A stretch of DNA of 9,829 nt from F1-120-MAGs238 sp964484185 (GTDB taxonomy: Bacteria; Planctomycetota; Phycisphaerae; Phycisphaerales; UBA1924): contig CAZAEQ010000075.1 of assembly GCA_964484185.1 (NCBI GenBank), positions 1 through 9,829 on the forward strand, read 5' to 3'. Shown here piece by piece: positions 1 through 7,877 of the stretch (position 1 is its first letter; every line of letters begins with the position of its first letter). Position numbers and translations under genes: made by a program. Below the pieces are notes generated by a model, which saw only the letters and a program-made list of their open reading frames with translations, was not told where the DNA came from and did not search any database.

Positions 1-1167
1 TCTGCGTATACCCAGCACATGGAAAACGCCCTCTTCAAACTGCCTACCCCGGCCCTGCTCGCCAAGGTTGTGGACATGCTCGATGCCATCCCCATGGAAG
101 ACCGCGACACCAAAGGCGACATCTACGAGTACATGCTCGGCAAGATCGCCTCCGCCGGACAAAACGGCCAGTTCCGCACTCCTCGCCACATCATCAAGAT
201 GATGGTCGATCTCATCGCCCCGCGCCCCACCGACACCATTTGCGACCCCGCCTGCGGCACAGCAGGCTTCCTCGTCGCCGCCAGCGAATACCTCCGCGAG
301 CACCACAAAGAGATCTTCACCGATACCAAACTCCACAAGCACTTCATCCAGAACGCCTTCCACGGCTACGACTTCGATGCCACCATGCTCCGCATCGGCT
401 CGATGAACATGATGCTCCACGGAATTGAAGAGCCTGACATCGTCTACCGCGATTCTCTCGGCAAAGACCATGCGCTTGAGGAAGAACAGTTCAGCATCAT
501 CCTCGCGAATCCGCCTTTCACGGGCTCGCTCGATGAGCCCAACTGCTCACCCAAACTCCTGCAGATGGTCAAGACCAAGAAGACAGAACTCCTCTTCCTG
601 GCCCTCTTCCTGCGTCTGCTCAAGAAAGGCGGGCGTGCAGCGGTCGTCGTCCCCAGCGGCGTGCTTTTTGGCTCCTCGGGGGCACATAAGACCATGCGCA
701 AGGAACTGGTCGAGAATCAAAAACTCGATGGCGTGATCTCGATGCCCTCGGGCGTGTTCAAGCCTTACGCTGGCGTGCAAACGGCCGTGCTCATCTTCAC
801 CCGCACCGACAGCGGCGGCACAGAAAACGTCTGGTTCTACGACATGCAGGCTGACGGTTTTTCATTGGATGACAAACGCACGGAACTCGATGGTTCCAAG
901 CACACCAACGACAACATGCCGGACATTGTGAACCGCTGGGCTGAGCGTGCGGGAAAAGAGAAGAAGCGGGCGAAGACCGAGCAATCGTTCACGGTTTCAA
1001 AAAAGGAGATCGCGGCCAACGACTACGACCTCTCCGTGAGCCGCTACCGCGAAGTGACACACGAGTTGGTAAAGCACACGCCCCCGGCCCAGATCATCGC
1101 GGAACTCAAGAAGATAGAGGCGGAGATCGCCGATGGATTACAAGAGCTAGAGGGGATGCTGCGTTGA
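1..1167 (+). CDS. hsdM: Type I restriction-modification DNA methyltransferase subunit HsdM, 5'-truncated by the window edge
   Basis: This is the N6-adenine methyltransferase subunit of a Type I R-M system. It uses S-adenosylmethionine to methylate the DNA site chosen by HsdS. The frame is open to base 1, so the gene starts outside the window. The ATG at 19 is probably internal, because the visible 388 codons lack the usual N-terminal helical domain and family members are generally near 500 residues. Seen directly: a GQFRTPRHI segment (from about 166), the SAM-binding motif DPACGTAGF (244-270), and the catalytic motif NPPF (508-519). The C-terminus, IAELKKIEAEIADGLQELEG, is the usual helical tail that contacts HsdS and HsdR. 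The stop overlaps the hsdS start by 4 bases, which indicates translational coupling. I see no frameshift or missing motif in the visible part. Confidence 0.95.
   Translation, partial: SAYTQHMENALFKLPTPALLAKVVDMLDAIPMEDRDTKGDIYEYMLGKIASAGQNGQFRTPRHIIKMMVDLIAPRPTDTICDPACGTAGFLVAASEYLREHHKEIFTDTKLHKHFIQNAFHGYDFDATMLRIGSMNMMLHGIEEPDIVYRDSLGKDHALEEEQFSIILANPPFTGSLDEPNCSPKLLQMVKTKKTELLFLALFLRLLKKGGRAAVVVPSGVLFGSSGAHKTMRKELVENQKLDGVISMPSGVFKPYAGVQTAVLIFTRTDSGGTENVWFYDMQADGFSLDDKRTELDGSKHTNDNMPDIVNRWAERAGKEKKRAKTEQSFTVSKKEIAANDYDLSVSRYREVTHELVKHTPPAQIIAELKKIEAEIADGLQELEGMLR
1149..1155 (+). promoter_or_regulatory. Ribosome binding site supporting the TTG start of hsdS
   Basis: AGAGGGG lies 8 bases before the TTG at 1164, inside the end of hsdM. 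It supports the unusual TTG start, which overlaps the hsdM stop as TTGA. No in-frame ATG lies nearby. The first conserved residues of the specificity protein follow directly from this TTG. Confidence 0.6.
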
Positions 1168-2444
1168 AGCATGTCGCTCTTGAAGATGTTCTTTTATTAG
1201 CCCGCAATGGGTTTCCGGTGAAGCAGGACAAGTCCGCAGGCGGTCTGCCCGTATCCAGAATCGAAACAATCTGGAATTCGACGATCGACAAAGATCGACT
1301 CGGCTACGCGGGCCTGACCAGAGCCGAAGTTGAGCGATGGCTCCTCGAGCCAGGCGACATCCTTTTTAGTCACATCAACAGTCTCGACCATCTCGGCAAA
1401 GTTGCCATCTACGAAGGCGATCCGCCAGAACTCGTTCACGGCATGAATCTGCTCTGTTTTCGAGCCAATAGGGAGCACATCGATCCGCGATACTTGCTGT
1501 TCGTACTACGCACTCAGGACTTTCGTGCCCGTCTACTCAAATACGTAAATCAATCGGTGAATCAAGTCAGCGTGAGTCTGACAAGCCTTCGGCGCCTAGA
1601 TATCCCTCTCCCCCCGCTGGAGGAGCAGAAGCGGATCGCGGCGGTGCTGGACAAGGCGGATGACCTGCGCGGCAAACGCCGCCAAGCCCTAGCCACGCTC
1701 GACACCCTCCTCCAATCCGTCTTCCTCGACATGTTCGGCGACCCGGTAACGAACCCGAAGCGTTTGCCAACGACGACCATCGATGAAGTAGCGACGTACG
1801 TGTCGAGTGGCGTTACGCCGCGCGGCGGCAGTGAGGTGTATCAGCCCCAAGGCGTGATGTTCATTCGGAGCCAGAACGTATTGATGGGAAGGTTTGATTT
1901 CTCGGATGCCGCGTTCATAGATCCTGACCTCCATCAGGAACTTTCGCGCTCATGGGTAAAGCGCGGAGACGTTCTGCTGAACATCACCGGAGCGTCGATA
2001 GGCCGGGTGCATTGGTACGACGGCGACGACGATTCGGCGAATGTCAACCAGCACGTCTGCATCATCCGCCCGAACCAAGCGAAGTTTCTGCCCGAGTACG
2101 TCGCGCAGCACTTGGCGCAGCCTTCATTTCAGGCAAAGAACGTCGGGCAGAATACGGGGGCCACGCGCCAAGCGTTCAACTTCCAGCAGATCCGCCGATT
2201 CGTTCTGCTTTCCCCACCCTTGAAGCAGCAGGAACGCTTTGTGAGTGTCGCACAACAGATCGCAGTGATGCGAGAGCGAGCACAAAGAGCGGCATTGCAG
2301 GCCGACACCCTCTTCGCCACCCTCCAATCCGCCGCGTTCGCGGGCACGCTCTTCAACGGCGAACGGGCCACACCCGCCGCATCCCCATCCGCGCATCCAG
2401 CCGCCCGCCCCCCCAAAACCGGAACGCAAACGAGCAATGTGTAA
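1164..2444 (+). CDS. hsdS: Type I restriction-modification specificity subunit HsdS
   Basis: HsdS recognises the bipartite DNA target and holds the two HsdM subunits; together with HsdR it forms the restriction complex. The 426-residue length is typical. The order seen is: first target-recognition domain (TRD), residues about 1-148; central conserved helical region opening with IPLPPLEEQKRIAAVLDKAD (147-166) and ending near FGDP (191-194); second TRD, about 200-347, containing FIRSQNVL and GDVLLNITGASIG; then a second conserved helix, SPPLKQQERF (350-359) to AAFAGTLF (390-397). The final 29 residues are a Pro/Ala/Ser-rich tail that looks disordered. The start is TTG, coupled to hsdM. The first TRD is shorter than usual at its N-terminus and uses more AT-ending codons than the conserved regions. 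That fits the TRD exchange known for this family. The two conserved regions share short DNA identities, such as CGACACCCTC at 1700 and 2303. Confidence 0.93.
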   Translation: MKHVALEDVLLLARNGFPVKQDKSAGGLPVSRIETIWNSTIDKDRLGYAGLTRAEVERWLLEPGDILFSHINSLDHLGKVAIYEGDPPELVHGMNLLCFRANREHIDPRYLLFVLRTQDFRARLLKYVNQSVNQVSVSLTSLRRLDIPLPPLEEQKRIAAVLDKADDLRGKRRQALATLDTLLQSVFLDMFGDPVTNPKRLPTTTIDEVATYVSSGVTPRGGSEVYQPQGVMFIRSQNVLMGRFDFSDAAFIDPDLHQELSRSWVKRGDVLLNITGASIGRVHWYDGDDDSANVNQHVCIIRPNQAKFLPEYVAQHLAQPSFQAKNVGQNTGATRQAFNFQQIRRFVLLSPPLKQQERFVSVAQQIAVMRERAQRAALQADTLFATLQSAAFAGTLFNGERATPAASPSAHPAARPPKTGTQTSNV

Positions 2445-2481
2445 CCACACCCGGCCCTTCTCTTCGCTCTGCTCCATCGCC

Positions 2482-2614
2482 AGCACCTCGCGCCGCCGGG
2501 ACCAGGTGCTTTGACCGCGCTTGCATCCCAGCGGGATGAGCGATAGTTGCCAGGGCGTGGCTCTGCACCCCTGGAAAGCATCCCTCTATTTGCATCGCAC
2601 CCCAGCGCGGGTGC
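2482..2614 (+). repeat. Cluster of four short hairpins in the hsdS to DUF488-gene gap
   Basis: The 206-base gap after hsdS (2445-2650) has no convincing gene. It holds four inverted repeats. AGCACCT (2482-2488) pairs with AGGTGCT (2504-2510). CATCCC (2524-2529) pairs with GGGATG (2533-2538) around AGC. CCAGGG-c-GTG (2550-2559) pairs with CAC-CCCTGG (2566-2574), 9 bp with one bulged base. GCACCC (2597-2602) pairs with GGGTGC (2609-2614). The clustering looks like a dispersed palindromic repeat element of the kind found between genes in many bacteria, or a structured leader or attenuator. The first stem is followed by only TTTG, so terminator activity would be weak. Pairing is seen directly; function is inference. 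Confidence 0.5.
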
Positions 2615-2650
2615 ACGAACTTCAACGCACTCGCCGATACACTTGCACAG

Positions 2651-3526
2651 ATGCTCCACCGCCAGCGCCTCATCCTCTCCATGCTCGCCGATGCCGGTGG
2701 TGAGGCCACACACCTTGAAACCACCAAGTGGGCCTTCCTGCTCGCCAAAGAATCCTCAACCCGCGGCGGCTCTTCCTTCTATCAATTCGTCCCATACCAC
2801 TACGGCCCATTCTCCTTCGGTCTCTTCCAGGAGGTCGGAGCCATGACCCGCGATGGCCTCATCGAAGAAATGCCCGACTCCCGGTGGCGCCTCACCGATG
2901 CTGGACGCGTCGAAGCACGTCGCGCTGAGACTGATACTGCAACCGCCGCACGCAGAATCGTCAAACAGTTCGCGGGGCTTCCTTCGAAGAATCTGATCGA
3001 TCACGTTTATTCACGCCACTCCTGGTTCACCATCAACAGCGAAATCCGCAAAGAAGCCAAGCGGCCTGTTGCGGAACTGGCCATCTACACCGCTGGCTAC
3101 GAAGGCCTGCTTATCGATGGCTTTTTGAATGGCTTACTTAAAACAGGAATCGCCCGCCTCATCGATGTCCGCCATAACCCAATAGCCCGCCGCTATGGCT
3201 TCCACAAGAGCACATTGGCCCGCCTCTGCGGCAAGCTCGATATCGATTATCAACATGTCCCCGCGCTGGGAATCCCATCCGCTGAACGCCAGGGTCTCGC
3301 CGAAGGCGGAGCGGCCGAGCGCACGCGTCTCTTTGAGTCCTACGAACGTACCACGCTCGTGGAGGAAACCGATTCGATCGCCCAAGTCGCCGCGATGATG
3401 CAGGAAATGCCCAGCGTGCTGGTATGCATGGAAGAAAAGCCCTGCGATTGCCATCGTTCGCACTTGGCTAAGCCGGTCGCCGCACTGACGCGGCTGCCAA
3501 TCAAGCATCTTGAGATCAAACCGTAA
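2651..3526 (+). CDS. DUF488 protein with N-terminal Panacea/winged-helix-like domain
   Basis: A 291-residue two-domain protein of unknown function. Residues about 1-88 look like a small helical or winged-helix domain: RQRLILSMLADAGG, then FVPYHYGPFSFGLFQEV and a C-terminal RWRLTDAGR. The aromatic-rich YGPFS followed by helices resembles Panacea (DUF4065) or YwgA-like domains, but that resemblance is tentative. Residues about 145-288 are a clear DUF488 domain: IYTAGYEG (145-152), LIDVRHNP (170-177), RRYGF (180-184), YQHVPALG (200-207), and VCMEEKPCDCHR (258-269) with the family's Cys and CHR signature. DUF488 has no settled biochemistry; conserved Cys, His and Arg residues suggest metal binding or catalysis. 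The ATG at 2651 has no good Shine-Dalgarno. The gene sits between hsdS and hsdR, with the next gene 12 bases downstream, so it is probably part of the R-M operon. It is not a canonical Type I subunit. Confidence 0.85.
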   Translation: MLHRQRLILSMLADAGGEATHLETTKWAFLLAKESSTRGGSSFYQFVPYHYGPFSFGLFQEVGAMTRDGLIEEMPDSRWRLTDAGRVEARRAETDTATAARRIVKQFAGLPSKNLIDHVYSRHSWFTINSEIRKEAKRPVAELAIYTAGYEGLLIDGFLNGLLKTGIARLIDVRHNPIARRYGFHKSTLARLCGKLDIDYQHVPALGIPSAERQGLAEGGAAERTRLFESYERTTLVEETDSIAQVAAMMQEMPSVLVCMEEKPCDCHRSHLAKPVAALTRLPIKHLEIKP

Positions 3527-3538
3527 ACAGGAACCGGT

Positions 3539-4357
3539 ATGCCGGGAAGCAAACAACGGACCAAAGTGCTGATCACGGTGATGACCTATCCGCACCCCAG
3601 CGAGACGTATACCGAGCTGGTATGTACTGCGGGGATCACTGAGTCAGGCGAATGGGTCCGGCTGTATCCAATCGACTATCGCTATCGCCCGTTTGAACAG
3701 CGATTTCGCAAGTATCAGTGGATCGAAGTTGACCTTGGCCCGCGCGGAGCGGCCAACGACGATCGCATGGAGAGCCGCAAGCCCGACCTTGATTCCATAA
3801 AACTCATTGGCTCGCCAATATCTGCCGACAAGAACTGGATCGAGCGCCGCGAAGTCATCGATCGCCTGCCTGTCTTCACCCGCAACCAGTTGTTCGACCA
3901 GCACGCAGCCGACAAAGCAGCGGGAAAGCAACCGGTGTCGCTCGGGGTTGTACGACCAACGCGAATCATCGATGTCATTGTCGAGCCGACTTCCGGAAAG
4001 TGGAAGCCTGAATGGATTGCCATGCTCCAGCAAGGCAACCTTTTTGGCGAGGAAATCAAGGAGATCAAGAAACTCCCCTTCACCTGGAAATACGTCTTCG
4101 AGTGCAGCGACAGCGCGGGCAAACAGCACACTGCAATGAACGAAGACTGGGAGATCGGCGTGTTGTATTGGAAAGAGCTGGATCGTCTGGGAACGCCTGA
4201 AAAGGCCGCCGAGTCTGTTCGCCAGAAATGTCTTCAGATGGTCGCTGCTGACAAAGATACCCGCTTCTTTATGGGAACCGTCTTTCCTTACAACGCTTGG
4301 ATCGTACTTGGTGTGTTCTGGCCAAAGAAAGAAGCACCAAATCTCTTTGGAACCTGA
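3539..4357 (+). CDS. Conserved protein of unknown function inside the Type I operon
   Basis: A 272-residue soluble protein with no signal peptide or membrane helix. AGGA lies 6 bases before the ATG. From memory I recognise a recurring uncharacterised family, but I cannot name its domain. Its landmarks are VLITVMTYPHPSETYTELVC (10-29), AGITESGEWVRLYPIDYR (31-48), a KYQWIEVDLGPRG segment (58-70), RMESRKPD (76-83), and a C-terminal block with FTWKYVFEC (181-189), DWEIGVLYW (203-211), TRFFMGTVFPYNAWIVLGVF (241-260) and WPKK. The two-part layout with many conserved aromatic and charged residues suggests a nucleic-acid or nucleotide-binding enzyme, but no catalytic motif is identifiable. It starts 12 bases after the DUF488 gene and ends 13 bases before the preferred hsdR start, so all three are almost certainly co-transcribed and may work together. 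Confidence 0.8.
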   Translation: MPGSKQRTKVLITVMTYPHPSETYTELVCTAGITESGEWVRLYPIDYRYRPFEQRFRKYQWIEVDLGPRGAANDDRMESRKPDLDSIKLIGSPISADKNWIERREVIDRLPVFTRNQLFDQHAADKAAGKQPVSLGVVRPTRIIDVIVEPTSGKWKPEWIAMLQQGNLFGEEIKEIKKLPFTWKYVFECSDSAGKQHTAMNEDWEIGVLYWKELDRLGTPEKAAESVRQKCLQMVAADKDTRFFMGTVFPYNAWIVLGVFWPKKEAPNLFGT

Positions 4358-4370
4358 TAGACTATTCGCA

Positions 4371-7300
4371 GTGCCTCCAACCACGCAGTTCACCTTTCTT
4401 CTCCCCGCCTTCGGCTCCATCGCCGACCCGGCAATCCGCGCTGAAGCTTTCGCATCTCCCGACCCCCGCGCAGCTTGCTTTTATGCCCGTCGCGCCCTCG
4501 AACTCCTCGTCAACCACCTCTTCGACACCGATACCGATTTCACTCGGCCCTGGGAGTCCAGCCTCTCCAGCCTTCTCGCGGCACCAAGTTTCAAACAACA
4601 CGTCCCCGCCGCGATCGTCGCCAAAACCAACATCATCCGCAACCTCGGCAACGATGCGGTACACAGCAAGAAACCAATCCGCGCCACCGATGGCATCGCC
4701 GCCGTCCGCGAACTTTTTCATATCTGCTACTGGTTCGCCCGCACCTATTCCAAAGACTGGAAGCATGAGGGGCTCGCGTTCGATGAGGCCCGACTCACTG
4801 CGCCCCGCCCCGCCACCGCAGCGGCACCTGCTCCGCCCGCAATTAAACCCGAAGAACTCGAAAAGCTCCGTGATGAACTGAAAGCCAAAGACGATGCCCT
4901 CCGCGCAAGCCGCGAGCAGATCGAAAAAACTGACGCCGAGATAAAGAGCCTTCAGACCGAAATCGAAGCATCCAAAGCCCGTGCTGAGACAACGCCCGAC
5001 ACACACGATTACTCCGAAGCCAAGACACGCGACTTCTTCATTGACCTCATGCTCCGTGAATCTGGCTGGGGCAGCAAAGACTGGAAACTCGGCGAAGACA
5101 TCGAATACCGGGTCAAAGACATGGCCAAGGGTTCCGGCAAGACCGGCGATGGCTACATCGATTACGTCCTCTGGGGTGATGATGGCAAGCCCCTTGCAAT
5201 CGTCGAAGCCAAACGCACCCGCAAAGATTCCCGCATCGGTCAGCAGCAGGCATCGCTCTATGCCGACTGTCTCGAAAAGGAATTCGGTCGTCGCCCCATC
5301 ATCTATTTCACCAACGGCTACGAGTCGTGGATCTGGGATGATCATTTCTACCCGCCCCGCGCGGTCTCCGGTTTTCACACCAAAGACGAATTAGAACTCC
5401 TCATCGGTCGCCGCACATCTCGCAAAGATCCCGGCAAGGAAACAGTCAATCGCGAGATCGTCGGTCGCCCCTACCAACTCGAGGCTATCCGCGAAGTTCG
5501 AAACCGCCTCATGGCCAAGCACCGCCGCGGCCTGCTCGTCATGGCTACGGGCAGCGGTAAGACCCGCGTCGCCATCGCATTGGTTGATCTGCTCATGCGA
5601 GCGGGCTGGGTGAAACGCGTTCTCTTCCTCGCCGACCGTACCGCACTCGTGGTGCAGGCTGAGAACGAATTCAAGAAACATCTGCCCGACTGTTCTCCGG
5701 TCAATCTCGTCACCGACAAGACCAGCACTGGCCGCGTCTACCTGAGTACCTATCCCACCATGCTCAATCTCATCGACGGGATGCGCACCGGCGAAAGCGG
5801 CGTAGAACGCCGCTTTGGTCCTGGTCACTTCGATCTCATCATCATCGATGAAGCCCACCGTTCCGTCTATCAGAAATTCCGTGCCATCTTCGAGTATTTT
5901 GATTCTTTGCTGTTCGGTCTCACCGCGACGCCCCGTGCTGAAGTTGATCATGATACCTACAAACTCTTCGATCTTGAACAGGGCATGCCCACCTTCGCCT
6001 ATGAGTTGGATGATGCCGTCAAAGATGGTTTTCTCGTCCCCTACAAAGCCATCAGCGTCCCACTCAAGTTCCAGCGTCAGGGCCTCAAATACGATGAAAT
6101 GTCCGATGAAGAGAAAGCCCGCTGGGATGAGATCGATTGGGATGAAGATGGAAATATCCCCACCGAAGTCGATCCCGAATCTGTCAACAAATGGCTCTTC
6201 AACGATGACACGGTTGACAAGGTCCTCGCCCACCTGATGCAGAAGGGTCTCAAAGTCGCGGGCGGCGATCGCCTCGGCAAGACCATCATTTTCGCCAAGA
6301 ACAAAGACCACGCCCGCTTCATCGAAAAGCGTTTCAATCTCCACTATCCCCATCTCCGCGGCGTGTTCGCCCGCGTCATCGATCACTACGAGCCTTATGC
6401 CGCTGTTCTGCTCGAACAATTCAAGATTGACCAGAAAACACCGCACATCGCCATAAGCGTTGACATGCTTGACACCGGCATCGATGTTCCCGAATGTGTC
6501 AACCTTGTTTTCTTCAAACTCATACGCAGCCGCACCAAGTTCTGGCAGATGATCGGCCGCGGCACGCGGCTTTGCGAAGACCTCTTCGGTCCTGGCCAGG
6601 ACAAACAGTTCTTCTATATCTTCGACTTCTGCCAGAATCTCGAATACTTCAACCAGAATCCCGATGGCATCGAGGGCAAGACCCAGATTTCGCTAGGTGC
6701 AATGATCTTTGCCAAACGCCTCGAGTTACACCAGACAACCACTCCGCTCGCCGCGAAAGACCACACCATCAAGGCCCTTCGCGATGAAGTCGCCGACACG
6801 CTCCAGTCCCAAGTCAGCGCGATGAACGTTGAGAACTTCATCGTTCGCACCAAACGCCGCTCGGTTGAGAAATTCCGAGATCGTGCCCTTTGGGATGCAC
6901 TCACCCCTACCGATTATGCACAGGCCGCCGATGACCTCGCATCGCTCCCCGCTGAAATTGCACCCGAAGATGAAACCGCCAAGCGATTCGATCTCTTGAT
7001 GCTCCGCCTCCAGCTTGCACTCCTGAATCATGAAACCAAGTATGACACCTATCGCACGCAAGTCATCGAGATTGCCGCAGCCCTCTCTGAGAAGAAAGAC
7101 ATCCCCGTGGTCGATGCTCAGATGACTTTGATTCTCGATTTACAGACTGATGAATGGTGGCAAAACGTCACGCTCCCGATGCTCGAGAACGTCCGCAAGA
7201 AACTTCGCGACCTCGTCAAATTCATCGATAAGTCAGGCCGAAACATCGTCTACACCAGCTTTGAGGATGAACTCGGTGAGGCACAGGAAATCGACATCGG

Positions 7301-7808
7301 CAGCATTTCCGCCACGGTGAACACAGCCCAGTATCAGAAGAAGGTACTCGCGTTCCTCAAGGAACACGAGAACCACATCACCATCCGCAAAGTCCGAATG
7401 GGTGAGCAGCTCACCGAATCCGATCTCACCGAACTCGACCGTCTTCTCTACAAAACCTCCGACCTCGGCGGCAAAGACGCCTTTGAAAAAGCATTCGGCC
7501 CGCAGCAATCTCTAGGACTTTTCATCCGCTCACTCGTCGGACTCGATCGCGCTGCGGCACAGACCGCGTTCAGCGAGTTTCTCGACAACTCCCGCCATAA
7601 CGCCGACCAGATTCGTTTCGTGAATCTCATCATTGAACATCTCACCAAGAACGGTGTGATGGACCCCGGCCAGCTCTATCACTCCCCATACACCGATTCC
7701 AGTCCCGCAGGCATCGATGGCCTCTTTGATGATTCGCACGCCGAGCAAATCATCGGAATCATCCGCCGCATAAACGACTCAACCACAGCCCGCGCCGCTT
7801 CAAAGTAA
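4371..7808 (+). CDS. hsdR: Type I restriction endonuclease/translocase subunit HsdR with N-terminal DUF4145-like domain
   Basis: This is the motor and nuclease subunit: it translocates unmethylated DNA using ATP and cuts it. The frame is open from a TTG at 4308, inside the previous gene. I prefer the GTG at 4371, giving 1145 residues that open PPTTQFTFLLPAF, because the earlier codons add a Lys/Arg-rich stretch unlike the family; TTG 4347 is another option. Numbered from 4371: DUF4145-like domain about 31-127 (DPRAACFYARRALELLVNHL); coiled coil about 159-207; PD-(D/E)XK nuclease with Asp264 (GDGYIDY) and VEAK at 278-281; helicase motifs MATGSGKT (391-398), DEAH (493-496), GLTATP (516-521), and QMIGRGTR (726-733) preceded by LDTGIDVPECV; then a long C-terminal region that normally binds HsdM. 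All catalytic motifs are intact, so it should be active. It is the last core gene of the operon. Confidence 0.95.
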   Translation: MPPTTQFTFLLPAFGSIADPAIRAEAFASPDPRAACFYARRALELLVNHLFDTDTDFTRPWESSLSSLLAAPSFKQHVPAAIVAKTNIIRNLGNDAVHSKKPIRATDGIAAVRELFHICYWFARTYSKDWKHEGLAFDEARLTAPRPATAAAPAPPAIKPEELEKLRDELKAKDDALRASREQIEKTDAEIKSLQTEIEASKARAETTPDTHDYSEAKTRDFFIDLMLRESGWGSKDWKLGEDIEYRVKDMAKGSGKTGDGYIDYVLWGDDGKPLAIVEAKRTRKDSRIGQQQASLYADCLEKEFGRRPIIYFTNGYESWIWDDHFYPPRAVSGFHTKDELELLIGRRTSRKDPGKETVNREIVGRPYQLEAIREVRNRLMAKHRRGLLVMATGSGKTRVAIALVDLLMRAGWVKRVLFLADRTALVVQAENEFKKHLPDCSPVNLVTDKTSTGRVYLSTYPTMLNLIDGMRTGESGVERRFGPGHFDLIIIDEAHRSVYQKFRAIFEYFDSLLFGLTATPRAEVDHDTYKLFDLEQGMPTFAYELDDAVKDGFLVPYKAISVPLKFQRQGLKYDEMSDEEKARWDEIDWDEDGNIPTEVDPESVNKWLFNDDTVDKVLAHLMQKGLKVAGGDRLGKTIIFAKNKDHARFIEKRFNLHYPHLRGVFARVIDHYEPYAAVLLEQFKIDQKTPHIAISVDMLDTGIDVPECVNLVFFKLIRSRTKFWQMIGRGTRLCEDLFGPGQDKQFFYIFDFCQNLEYFNQNPDGIEGKTQISLGAMIFAKRLELHQTTTPLAAKDHTIKALRDEVADTLQSQVSAMNVENFIVRTKRRSVEKFRDRALWDALTPTDYAQAADDLASLPAEIAPEDETAKRFDLLMLRLQLALLNHETKYDTYRTQVIEIAAALSEKKDIPVVDAQMTLILDLQTDEWWQNVTLPMLENVRKKLRDLVKFIDKSGRNIVYTSFEDELGEAQEIDIGSISATVNTAQYQKKVLAFLKEHENHITIRKVRMGEQLTESDLTELDRLLYKTSDLGGKDAFEKAFGPQQSLGLFIRSLVGLDRAAAQTAFSEFLDNSRHNADQIRFVNLIIEHLTKNGVMDPGQLYHSPYTDSSPAGIDGLFDDSHAEQIIGIIRRINDSTTARAASK

Positions 7809-7824
7809 TACTGATCGATCCCAC

Positions 7825-7857
7825 TTCCTCAGAAAAAAGCCGCGGCCCGCCGCGGCT
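7825..7857. repeat. Repeat unit copy 1: TTCCTCAG, A-tract and perfect GC hairpin after hsdR
   Basis: TTCCTCAG (7825-7832) is followed by six A residues (7833-7838) and a perfect 8-bp stem, AGCCGCGG (7838-7845) with CCGCGGCT (7850-7857), loop CCCG. On the minus strand this is hairpin then T-tract, the form of an intrinsic terminator for leftward transcription. On the plus strand there is no T-tract after the stem. It lies 16 bases past the hsdR stop. No leftward gene is evident nearby, so a minus-strand terminator is unexpected. It may instead stabilise the 3' end of the hsdR mRNA or be a mobile repeat. Confidence 0.65.
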
Positions 7858-7877
7858 GAATCAAGAAGTTAAATCCC

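Noticed and set aside
2445..2650. Short open frames in the gap between hsdS and the DUF488 gene
   Set aside because: They run through a hairpin cluster and give Arg/Pro/His-rich products without start signals or recognisable motifs.
3644..4420. 258-codon minus-strand open frame opposite the conserved unknown gene
   Set aside because: The plus-strand gene has a ribosome site, tight operon spacing and protein-like motifs, while the antisense frame has neither start signal nor recognisable features.
4297..4881. 194-codon plus-strand frame overlapping the start of hsdR
   Set aside because: Its product is Ser/Pro/Arg-rich low-complexity sequence, typical of an out-of-frame reading of hsdR, whose own frame has the DUF4145-like domain.
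4362..6446. Two long minus-strand open frames (338 and 351 codons) opposite hsdR
   Set aside because: They lie fully antisense to a gene with intact motifs. Long antisense frames are expected with this C-ending codon bias, and their translations show no recognisable domain.
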